From JAMCRM01 sp035561075 (GTDB lineage Bacteria > Acidobacteriota > Terriglobia > Bryobacterales > Bryobacteraceae): a stretch of 64,000 nucleotides of DNA. Within the stretch, counting starts at the first letter, position 1, and the number at the start of each line of letters is the position of its first letter. The notes under the pieces are model-generated. The model was not told the origin of the DNA and made no database searches. It saw nothing but the letters and a program-made list of their open reading frames with translations. The stretch covers positions 62,001 through 126,000 of the forward strand of contig DATMYF010000057.1 in NCBI GenBank assembly GCA_035561075.1. The letters run 5' to 3'. The position numbers and the translations under genes are program-made. Shown here one piece after another: positions 34,858-42,546 of this stretch.

Positions 34858-35642
34858 GCGGTCACCAAAGCGCGGAGCGCGGCGGCGGGATCGCCGGATT
34901 TCACGAGGTGCTCGCCCACCAGGAACGCGGTGAAGCCGGCATCGCGCAGCCGGCGCACGTCTTCCGCGGAGTGGATGCCGCTCTCTGCAACCCGCACCAC
35001 GCCGGCGGGGATGCGCTCCGCCAGGCGCAGCGACGTTTCGAGCGACACCTCGAAAGTCGAGAGGTTGCGGTTGTTCACCCCGATGATATCCGCGCCCGCG
35101 GCGATAGCGCGGTCGAGGTCGTCCGCACTGTGCACTTCCACCAGCGCGGCCATACGGTACCGCGCGGCGGCTTCACGGAATTCGCAGATCTCGCGTTCCG
35201 TGAGGATGGCGGCGATCAGCAGGACCGCGTCAGCCCCGGCGGCGGCGGCCTCCGCGACCTGCACCTCGTGAATCGTGAAATCCTTCCGCAGGGCCGGCAG
35301 TTTCACGGCTGCGCGAGCTTCCCGAAGGTACGCCAGGCTGCCCTGGAAGTACCGCTCGTCCGTGAGGACGGAGAGCGCCGCGGCGCCGCCTTCGGCATAC
35401 TGGCGCGCGATGCGAGGCGGGTCGAAATCGGCCGAGAGCAGTCCTTTGCTGGGCGAGGCTTTCTTGATTTCGGCGATCACCGCGGGGGTGCGTGCCTGGA
35501 GCGCCGCGCGAAAATCGCGACGCGCCCCGACGCTCGCAGCAGCCTCCGCTTCAAGGCGTTCGCGCAGTGGTAGCGTGCGGGTGAGTTCCTCCCGCTTGGT
35601 GACGACAATACGGGCCAGGATGTCCGGAACAGTCTCGCTCAA
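34854..35642 (-). CDS. trpC: Indole-3-glycerol-phosphate synthase
   Basis: TIM-barrel enzyme of 262 residues closing the indole ring. Landmarks: ILARIVVTKREEL at the N-terminus, AEIKKASPSKGLLSADFDP with the catalytic Lys, LRKDFTIHEVQVAEA, LVEVHSADDLDRAIAAGADI, GVNNRNLSTFEV and VAESGIHSAEDV. The start is TTG at 35642, whose bases overlap the TGA stop of the upstream TonB-receptor gene (TTGA); no clear Shine-Dalgarno precedes it, so translation probably depends on coupling. Confidence 0.94.
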   Translation of the reverse strand: MSETVPDILARIVVTKREELTRTLPLRERLEAEAAASVGARRDFRAALQARTPAVIAEIKKASPSKGLLSADFDPPRIARQYAEGGAAALSVLTDERYFQGSLAYLREARAAVKLPALRKDFTIHEVQVAEAAAAGADAVLLIAAILTEREICEFREAAARYRMAALVEVHSADDLDRAIAAGADIIGVNNRNLSTFEVSLETSLRLAERIPAGVVRVAESGIHSAEDVRRLRDAGFTAFLVGEHLVKSGDPAAALRALVTA

Positions 35643-37540
35643 GGGTGTTTCTTTATGTTAGCAGAGCCGCCGGGGAAGCGGCCTTCCCAGCGCAGGCCAG
35701 CACGCCACAAGCGGGGCGCCCCGACGGTCGGGGTGGGGGTGAAACCGGCGTAGTACACGCGTCCCAGCAGGTTTTCAAAGGCCAGGGAGGCCGAAAGTCC
35801 GCCGGCGATCCGCTGCCGCGCCATCACCTGCACGGTGGCGAAACCGGGGAGGCGGAAGAGGTTACGGTCGTCCTCGAACTGCGCCGCGTAGGCCCGGGCG
35901 CCCACCGATGCCATGGTTCCACCGCGCTCCCAGGTCAACTGCGACGACCCTTGCCAGCGCGGCACCTGCGGCACTCGCGCGGCGTCGGCGAAGCTCGAAT
36001 CGGCATATAGTGCCGCGCCCTCGGCGCGCCACCGGCGCCATCGCGCGAAGGCTTCCAGTTCCACCCCGCGGGTGAGCGCGGCGGCCGCGTTCCGCCGCTG
36101 TCGCACGATCTGGTTGGGCGAGGTCGAAAGCGTGACATTCGTGATCAGGTCCGACAGCTCGTTTCGGAAAAAGGTGACCCGCGCGCCGTGGCCCTCGGCG
36201 CGGTAGTCGAACCCTAACTCGGCGCCGAAAAGCGTTTCGGCCCGGAGGTCCGGATTGGCCTGAGTGATGGCGTTCCCTACCCGAAACTCGCGGAAAAGCT
36301 CGTTGAGCGTGGGGGCCCGGAAGCCGCGGTACACCGATGCTCTGCCCCGCCACGCGCCACGCCCCACGGTTACCCCCGCATTGGGACTGAAGAAACTGCC
36401 TCCACGCCCGGTGGCCGCCTGGCGCGCGCCGACGAACAGATTCGCAGGGCCAAGGCGCCCCGAACCTTGCGCATATACCCCGTGCTGCAACTGCCGCCCG
36501 CCGCCGGTGCGTTCTCCGGAAGGGGATAGCCGGTCGGTGCTCCAGCCCTCTACGCGATAGACGTCCGCACCGCCCAGCAATCCCCAGCCGCCCGACTCGC
36601 GCCGCCACAGCGCAGCCCCGCCCACGGCCTCAGAGGGCACCGTCTGGCGGAAGGTCAGGCGCTCGGTCGCGCGGTCCGCGGCGATAGCCGAAAAGATGCT
36701 ATGGAAGCGTTCGCGAGTGTGGAAGCCCTGAAGGGAAATCGAGTGCGAACGAATGTCGCGGCTGTAGTGGACGGCGGCGGTGCCGAGCCCTGTGGAGTTG
36801 TTCTGCAGGGCCGTGCCGTTGCGGCGCTCCTCGGCCAGCAGGTTGGCTTTCAGGAACACGCGGCTCGACACGCTCGACCAGTCCAGGCGCGCGGTACCGG
36901 TAGCGAAGCGGACCCCGGCGCGGCGGTCAATTTCGCCACGGAACGGCTCGGGAATGATGTAGTAGCCGCCGGTGGTGAAACCGCGCCCCCATCCCGAGAC
37001 CGCCCATTGCGACCCAACAGCGGAGTACCCGAGGGTCGCATCGTGAGTCTCCAGGTTGCCCGCTTCGTAAGCCGCCGTCAGCCGGCGCGGCTCGGCATCC
37101 CGGGAGAACAGCGAGACCACCCCGGCCATGGCGCGATCTCCGAAGGCGCTGGCCGGGGTGCCGCGCGCGATCTCTACCCGGCCGGTATCCTCCGGGATGA
37201 ACTGCGTCCAGTAGACCCAGCCGCCGAAGGGATCGTTGGCGGGCACGCCGTCCCACAGCACCAGCGTGCGGCTGGCACCCGAGGATCCCAACCCCCGCAG
37301 CGACACCCCTTGCGTTGTAGGGTGAGCGACCAGGCTCGACGATCGGCGGAAGAGTGAGAACCCGGGTACCTGCCGCAGGCGGTCGTCAAGCTGAACGCCC
37401 GGCGTGGCGGCAAGTTGCGGCTGCCCGATCACCGAGACGTTGGCGGAGGTTTCGGCAGTGACGCGCCCCACCACGGTAATGGAGGTTTCAAGCGGCTCCG
37501 GAGCCTCCTGCCACGCTGCCAGGAGCAGAGGGAAAAGCAT
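35639..37540 (-). CDS. TonB-dependent outer-membrane receptor
   Basis: A 633-residue receptor with signal peptide (1-12 hydrophobic, then WQEAPEPLETSITVVG), a plug domain from about 30 (QLDDRLRQVPGFSLFRRSSS, GVSLRGLGSSGASRTLVLWD, VEIARGTPASAFGDRAM) and a 22-strand-type β-barrel with alternating aromatic strands to the end. The plug resembles BtuB/siderophore receptors. The ligand is unknown. The frame is open 29 codons upstream, but the ATG at 37540 starts the signal peptide. It overlaps DUF58 by 53 bp and trpC by 4 bp, which is odd company for an import receptor. Confidence 0.9.
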   Translation of the reverse strand: MLFPLLLAAWQEAPEPLETSITVVGRVTAETSANVSVIGQPQLAATPGVQLDDRLRQVPGFSLFRRSSSLVAHPTTQGVSLRGLGSSGASRTLVLWDGVPANDPFGGWVYWTQFIPEDTGRVEIARGTPASAFGDRAMAGVVSLFSRDAEPRRLTAAYEAGNLETHDATLGYSAVGSQWAVSGWGRGFTTGGYYIIPEPFRGEIDRRAGVRFATGTARLDWSSVSSRVFLKANLLAEERRNGTALQNNSTGLGTAAVHYSRDIRSHSISLQGFHTRERFHSIFSAIAADRATERLTFRQTVPSEAVGGAALWRRESGGWGLLGGADVYRVEGWSTDRLSPSGERTGGGRQLQHGVYAQGSGRLGPANLFVGARQAATGRGGSFFSPNAGVTVGRGAWRGRASVYRGFRAPTLNELFREFRVGNAITQANPDLRAETLFGAELGFDYRAEGHGARVTFFRNELSDLITNVTLSTSPNQIVRQRRNAAAALTRGVELEAFARWRRWRAEGAALYADSSFADAARVPQVPRWQGSSQLTWERGGTMASVGARAYAAQFEDDRNLFRLPGFATVQVMARQRIAGGLSASLAFENLLGRVYYAGFTPTPTVGAPRLWRAGLRWEGRFPGGSANIKKHP

Positions 37541-38600
37541 CGGGCCCCAGGAAATGAGCACCTTCCCAGCCCTGGTCGCCAAACCGGCCGGGCGACAGCG
37601 AGAGCACGATCTGGTAGGCGGTTTCATCTAGAGGCGGACCCGGCGCCTTGCCCGCCAGCGGGTAAACCAGAGCAAGGTATTTCAGGATGGTGTAGATATC
37701 GGCCTCCTCCGGTACCCGGAGTGCAAAATCCTGGGCGCGGAAGGATATGGCGGTGCCCTTGGCCGAAAGATTCCAGGCCAGGTACGCGCAGCAACTCACG
37801 GCGCGCTCGAACCACTCCTCGCGGTCGGCGGGCACATCGCGATCGAGGAACATCTCCACCCGTGTATCCTGCTCGCGCGCAAACTCCCTCACCTGGAGCG
37901 CCCCGGTGTGGGCGGTGGCTTTCCAGTCCACATGGCGCGCGCTCTCGAAGGCCTGGTAGGGCCGTATGCGATAGAAATCCCGCCCCAGCCCGCGGTAGTG
38001 CGATTCGATCTCGCCGCCCAGGTCCCGGAGCAACTGCTCGAAGCCCGGCTGCGGATCCACGGAGGGGTACACCACCATCTCTCGGCGCAGGGTGACGCGT
38101 TCCGATTTTTCGAGGAAGCCGAATGGGAAGCGCGTCGAAAACGCGAAGCTGTTCTGCCTGTAGGCACCACGGCGCGCGAACCGGACCTCCACGGTCTCTT
38201 CGAGTGTGGCGCCCCCCGGGATCACCGGGAAGTACACGGCCGAAACCAGCGGCGAGGGATGCCCGCCCCCCAATCCCACCACCTGAATGGAAAATGACGG
38301 CATCCACCCTTTCGTGTTGCGCACGTAGAGTTTGGCGGGTACGGTCCGGCCCGCGGAGACGTGCTCCGGAACCAGGAAGTCCATCTCCAGGCCCGCCAGG
38401 CATAGCCGGCTCACGAAGCCCGAAATCAGCATCGTGGAAAGCATGGCGGCCAGGATGAGGAACAGCAGGTTGTTGGCTGACACTACGGCCGCGGCGCCCA
38501 CCGCCAGCACCGCGAGAGTGAACATCACGCCATTGCGCGTTACCCTGTAGCGCAGGCGCCGCGCAAGGGCGGCCCGGAACTTTCGCAGGCGAACCTTCAT
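37488..38600 (-). CDS. DUF58 domain protein
   Basis: A 370-residue membrane protein: two N-terminal hydrophobic segments (VMFTLAVLAVGAAAVVSANN and LLFLILAAMLSTMLISGFVS), a β-rich extracytoplasmic or cytoplasmic section, then the DUF58 motif YRPYQAFESARHVDWKATAH (seen as RIRPYQAFESARHVDWKATA) and a VWA-like tail. DUF58 genes normally stand next to a MoxR AAA ATPase and a transglutaminase; neither is near. The ATG at 38600 is used; TTG two codons earlier is possible. It overlaps the TonB receptor by 53 bp. Confidence 0.88.
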   Translation of the reverse strand: MKVRLRKFRAALARRLRYRVTRNGVMFTLAVLAVGAAAVVSANNLLFLILAAMLSTMLISGFVSRLCLAGLEMDFLVPEHVSAGRTVPAKLYVRNTKGWMPSFSIQVVGLGGGHPSPLVSAVYFPVIPGGATLEETVEVRFARRGAYRQNSFAFSTRFPFGFLEKSERVTLRREMVVYPSVDPQPGFEQLLRDLGGEIESHYRGLGRDFYRIRPYQAFESARHVDWKATAHTGALQVREFAREQDTRVEMFLDRDVPADREEWFERAVSCCAYLAWNLSAKGTAISFRAQDFALRVPEEADIYTILKYLALVYPLAGKAPGPPLDETAYQIVLSLSPGRFGDQGWEGAHFLGPDAFPSAPGSVAGGSGAA

Positions 38601-38642
38601 CGGCAACCGGATCCCTCTCCTGACTTTCGCACACGCCGGGCA

Positions 38643-40454
38643 TCACCGCACCGGCACGTTGCGCGTAGGGCTGGCAGCACCGCCGGTTTCAACAGCCAGG
38701 GCGGCGTTGCCGGAGGGAGCGCCGGCGGGCATCCGGATATTGATCTGGAACAGGCCCACAAAGTCCGGCGCCAGTCCGGCAAAAAGCACATCGGCGGGAA
38801 CGCCTCCAACGGTTACCCGAGGGGTGATGGCGGCAACCGCCGACGGATCGCGCGGACTCGCCGCGCCCGTAGCCGGCGGATTCGTGACAGCGCCGAGACC
38901 GGTGGCGTAGAAATAGACCAATTCACCGGCAATAAGCGGCTCAGCGGCCGTCACCAGGCGGTTGCCGTCGACTCGCACCACAATCGCGTTCGTCCCGTCG
39001 GCGGAAAACACTCCAGGCTGCGCGGCTACAAGCGGCGCTTCAAATGCCGCGGTGGCTACGGTACCCCGGCGCACCACGATGGAAGCGCGCTCCGCACCAG
39101 CCGCTTCGAATGGCACCTGGAAATTGATCTGCTCCCCGGATGCCGTCCGTGCGACGGCGTAGAGCGGCGCCGCGCGCCCGTTCACGGTCACAGCCACGCC
39201 CCCCAGCGCGGCAGGCAGCGGAACCGACGGCGCGGCCGCGATGCCATCCTGGTCTATCACCCCCGTTACGAATACCGTCCCGATCGACCCCGCCACCAAG
39301 CCCGGGGCGAAGCTGGCCGCGTTTACGGCGGAGAGTACGGAAGGTCCGGCTGCGCTGGGAGGAGCGGCCAGCCGGTAGACGCTTCCGGCGCCGGTTCCGA
39401 CGTAGATTTCGCCGCTAGAGTCCTCACCGAACGTGGTCACGCCTTCGCTAACACGCAACAGCGTCTGGTTGACCCAGCGGTCGCCGTCGCGCCGCAGTCC
39501 CCAGATCGTGCCGGTACAGTAGTCACCGTAAAGGTACTGCCCCTTTAGAGCCGGCAAGTCGCTTCCCCGGTAGACAAACCCTCCGCTCGCCGAGCAGCCT
39601 TCCGAGCGCCCGTATTCGATTACCGGCAGAGTGTAGGCGGCGAGGTTGCAGCCGGGCAGGAAGCACTGCAAGCCCTCCGTCGGGTTCCAGCCGTAGTTCT
39701 GTCCGCCGCGGCCGGCGGGTTGAAAGTTGATCTCTTCGGCGCGGTTCTGGCCCACATCGGCGATCCACTGGTCTCCGGTTTCGCGATCGAAGGAGAAGCG
39801 CCACGGGTTACGCAGGCCCAATGCCCAAATGGCCGGTTCGTAAAGGGGATTATTGGCGAACGGATTGTCGGCCGGGATGCGGAATTGCGAAAGGTCCGAC
39901 TCGGAATCGTAGCGCAGTAGCTTGCCGAGCAGCGAGCGCGGGTTCTGGGCATTGTTCTGCGGGTCGCCGGCACTGCCGCCGTCTCCCATCCCGATATAGA
40001 GGTAACCGTCGGGACCGAAGCGGATCTGGCCGCCGTTGTGATTGGCGAAGGGCTGCTGGATTTTGAGGAGTACGGCCTCGCTGGCGGGGTCGGCGCGGTT
40101 CGGGGACTGGGTGACACGGTAGCGCGCAATGGTGGTATCGCCCTGCCGGTCCGTATAGTTCACGTAGAAATACTGCTTGGTAGCGAAGCCCGGAGGGAAC
40201 GCCAGCCCCAGCAGTCCGCGCTCGCCACCGGACGCCACCCTGGCGCTGATGTCCAGAAACGGTTCCGCCAGCAATGCTCCGCCCTCGATCACTCGGATGC
40301 GGCCCACCCGTTCCATCACGAACAGGCGCGCATCACCGCGCGGCTGCTGGATATCGGTAATCACGTCCGGCAGCTTGGCGATTTCCCTCAGTTCCACCTG
40401 AGGCGTCTGCGCGGACGCCACCACGGCCATTACGAGCCCCAAGACCGCCCTCAT
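38643..40454 (-). CDS. PQQ-type glucose/sorbosone dehydrogenase-like propeller with TIGR03437 tail
   Basis: Exported 603-residue protein. After a signal peptide (1-15), a six-bladed soluble glucose dehydrogenase-like propeller (about 20-370) shows MERVGRIRVIEGG, GGERGLLGLAFPP, NHNGGQIRFGPDGYLYIGMG, GLRNPWRFSFDRETGDQWIAD and NYGWNPTEG. The C-terminal ~230 residues start SAVNAASFAPGLVAGSIGTV and end in the VYFYATGLG and LFQINIRMP motifs of the TIGR03437 solibacter domain, thought to be an export or surface module. The frame is open a further 540 codons, but opposite the APC gene; ATG at 40454 with GGGAG and TATACT (40487-40482) is the start. Confidence 0.9.
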   Translation of the reverse strand: MRAVLGLVMAVVASAQTPQVELREIAKLPDVITDIQQPRGDARLFVMERVGRIRVIEGGALLAEPFLDISARVASGGERGLLGLAFPPGFATKQYFYVNYTDRQGDTTIARYRVTQSPNRADPASEAVLLKIQQPFANHNGGQIRFGPDGYLYIGMGDGGSAGDPQNNAQNPRSLLGKLLRYDSESDLSQFRIPADNPFANNPLYEPAIWALGLRNPWRFSFDRETGDQWIADVGQNRAEEINFQPAGRGGQNYGWNPTEGLQCFLPGCNLAAYTLPVIEYGRSEGCSASGGFVYRGSDLPALKGQYLYGDYCTGTIWGLRRDGDRWVNQTLLRVSEGVTTFGEDSSGEIYVGTGAGSVYRLAAPPSAAGPSVLSAVNAASFAPGLVAGSIGTVFVTGVIDQDGIAAAPSVPLPAALGGVAVTVNGRAAPLYAVARTASGEQINFQVPFEAAGAERASIVVRRGTVATAAFEAPLVAAQPGVFSADGTNAIVVRVDGNRLVTAAEPLIAGELVYFYATGLGAVTNPPATGAASPRDPSAVAAITPRVTVGGVPADVLFAGLAPDFVGLFQINIRMPAGAPSGNAALAVETGGAASPTRNVPVR

Positions 40455-40559
40455 TTTTCTCCCAACCCCTGTTCTGTCCGGAGTATAGCAGCCCTGCCAC
40501 GGGCCACCGCCGGGCAAATGTGCGGCGCCGCCCAACTCTGTGTGACAATCGAGACTTCG

Positions 40560-41915
40560 ATGCAAACCGCGAGCGAAAACCCCGGTACCGGAAAACCGCA
40601 ACTCCGGAGAGCCCTGGGACTTTGGGATCTTGTTTTCTACGGCATTGTTCTGATCCAACCCACCGCGCCCCTGCCGATCTTTGGCGTGATCAGCCAGGAG
40701 GCGCGCGGTCACGTAGTGACCACGATTCTGATCGGCATGTGCGCGATGCTGTTCACGGCCATCAGCTACGGCCGCATGGCGCGCGCCTACCCCAGCGCCG
40801 GCTCGGCCTACACCTACGTCGGCCGCGAGATCCACTCCGGGCTGGGCTTCGTCACCGGGTGGAGCATGGCGGCGGACTACATGATCAACCCCATCATCTG
40901 CACCATCTGGTGCAGCAAGGCCGCGGCCAACATCGCACCGGACATCCCGTACGCCATGTGGGCGGTATTCTTCGCCTCGCTCTTCACCATCCTGAACCTC
41001 CGCGGCATTCGAGCCAGCGCCCGCACAAACGAGATTCTGGTGGTAGTGATGGGGGTGGTGCTGCTGGGCTACTTCTTTTCCGCGGCGCGCTACCTGTTGG
41101 GGATGCCGTCGCTCACCGTGGCGGACTTCACCCGGCCGTTCTACAACCCCGATACGTTCTCGCTCGGCGCCATCTCCACCGGCACCTCCATCGCGGTCCT
41201 GACGTACATCGGCTTCGACGGCATCTCGACGCTCTCGGAGGAGGTGAAGAACCCGCGCCGCAACATTCTTTACGCCACCGTGCTGACATGCCTCATCACG
41301 GGAATTCTGGCGAGCGTGGAGGTCTACTCGGCGCAACTCGTCTGGCCGGACTTTCGCAGCTACCCCGACGTGGACACCGCCTTCGTGCACGTGGCCGGGC
41401 GGGTGGGCGGCGTCATTCTGTTCCAGATCGTGAATGCCACCCTGCTGGTGGCCACCATCGGTTCCGGCAGCGGCGCGCAACTCGGCGCCGCGCGACTGCT
41501 CTTCGGCATGGGGCGCGACAATACGATTCCCAAGCGCTTCTTCGGCGCGGTGGATGAGAAGACCGGCGTTCCGCGCAACAACGTCCTGTTCACCGGCGCC
41601 GTGGCGCTCATAGGCGCATTCCTGATGAGCTACCAGTTGGGCGCTGAGTTGCTCAATTTCGGGGCCTTCATCGCCTTCATGGGAGTGAACGCCGCGGCGC
41701 TCCTTCACTATTACGTGCGCCAAAACGAGAAGAAACTGATGAACCTTCTGCCGCCCGCGGCCGGTTTCCTCATCTGCTTCTACATCTGGCTGAGCCTGCG
41801 GACCCCGGCCAAGATCGCCGGATTCATCTGGCTGGCAATCGGGATCGCTTACGCCGCCTGGAAAACGGGCGGGTTCCGGCGGGCCATCGTCTTTTCCGAA
41901 CCCCCGCCCGAATGA
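40560..41915 (+). CDS. APC-family amino acid permease
   Basis: A 451-residue membrane protein with about twelve hydrophobic segments. APC hallmarks are the first helix LWDLVFYGIVLIQPTAPLPI, SYGRMARAYPSAGSAYTYVG, and GFDGISTLSEEVKNPRRNI. It is likely a substrate-proton symporter for amino acids or amines; specificity is not predictable. GACAAT (40544-40549, with TG two bases upstream) ends ten bases before the ATG and no Shine-Dalgarno is seen, so a four-base leader is plausible. The start faces that of the sugar dehydrogenase; the two share about 105 bp. Confidence 0.9.
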   Translation: MQTASENPGTGKPQLRRALGLWDLVFYGIVLIQPTAPLPIFGVISQEARGHVVTTILIGMCAMLFTAISYGRMARAYPSAGSAYTYVGREIHSGLGFVTGWSMAADYMINPIICTIWCSKAAANIAPDIPYAMWAVFFASLFTILNLRGIRASARTNEILVVVMGVVLLGYFFSAARYLLGMPSLTVADFTRPFYNPDTFSLGAISTGTSIAVLTYIGFDGISTLSEEVKNPRRNILYATVLTCLITGILASVEVYSAQLVWPDFRSYPDVDTAFVHVAGRVGGVILFQIVNATLLVATIGSGSGAQLGAARLLFGMGRDNTIPKRFFGAVDEKTGVPRNNVLFTGAVALIGAFLMSYQLGAELLNFGAFIAFMGVNAAALLHYYVRQNEKKLMNLLPPAAGFLICFYIWLSLRTPAKIAGFIWLAIGIAYAAWKTGGFRRAIVFSEPPPE

Positions 41916-41928
41916 GATGATAACGACT

Positions 41929-42546
41929 ATGCGGATTCTCGCAGCCTGCTTATTGCTTGCCGGCATGTGCCACGCCGGAGAGTGGAAACAGCTCTTCAAC
42001 GGCAAGGATCTCACCGGGTGGGAGATGGTCGGCCCCGGCCGCTTCGTCATTGAAGGCGGCCTGATGAAGACCGAGGGCGGCATGGGCCTGCTCTATTACA
42101 AGGGCAGGAAGTTCGGCAACACGACCATCCGGGTGGTCTTTAAGACGGCCTCCGAACGCGCCAACTCCGGCGTCATCATCCGGCTGCCCGAGCCGCCCCC
42201 GGATCCCTGGTACGGCGTCCATAACGGCTATGAGGTGCAGATCGACGCCGCCGGAGATGAATGGCACTCTACCGGAGCCATCTACTCCCTGAGCAAGGTC
42301 ACCAAGCGCAACCAGAAGCCCGCGGGCGAGTGGAACACCATGGAGATCACGCTCAAGGGCAATCTGACCTCCATCAAGCTGAATGGCGAACTGGTGAACG
42401 AGTTCCGCGGCGACCAGCCCGTCCCGCCGCGCAAGGCATGGTACGAGCCGGTGCGCGGGCCGCGCGCGGACGTGGGCTACATCGGGCTGCAGAATCACGA
42501 CCCGCGCTCGGTGGTCTACTTCAAAGAAGTCAGCGTGCTGGAGTAG
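41929..42546 (+). CDS. DUF1080 (3-keto-disaccharide hydrolase-like) exported protein
   Basis: A 205-residue secreted protein with signal peptide MRILAACLLLAGMCHA. The DUF1080 jelly-roll shows WKQLFNGKDLTGWEMVGPGR, a central GYEVQIDAAGDEWHSTGAIY with EVQI(D) and a tail VGYIGLQNHDPRSVVYFKEV. Some members hydrolyse 3-keto-glycosides. An ATG four codons earlier (41917) is possible, but 41929 begins a better signal peptide. The gene follows the permease by 13 bp, suggesting sugar-linked co-expression, and overlaps the PL11-like gene by 17 bp head to head at the 3' ends. Confidence 0.9.
   Translation: MRILAACLLLAGMCHAGEWKQLFNGKDLTGWEMVGPGRFVIEGGLMKTEGGMGLLYYKGRKFGNTTIRVVFKTASERANSGVIIRLPEPPPDPWYGVHNGYEVQIDAAGDEWHSTGAIYSLSKVTKRNQKPAGEWNTMEITLKGNLTSIKLNGELVNEFRGDQPVPPRKAWYEPVRGPRADVGYIGLQNHDPRSVVYFKEVSVLE

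Noticed and set aside
40455..42083. 540-codon upstream extension of the sugar dehydrogenase frame on the minus strand
   Set aside because: It lies opposite a clear APC permease and part of the DUF1080 gene; a signal peptide with GGGAG and a -10 mark the start at 40454.
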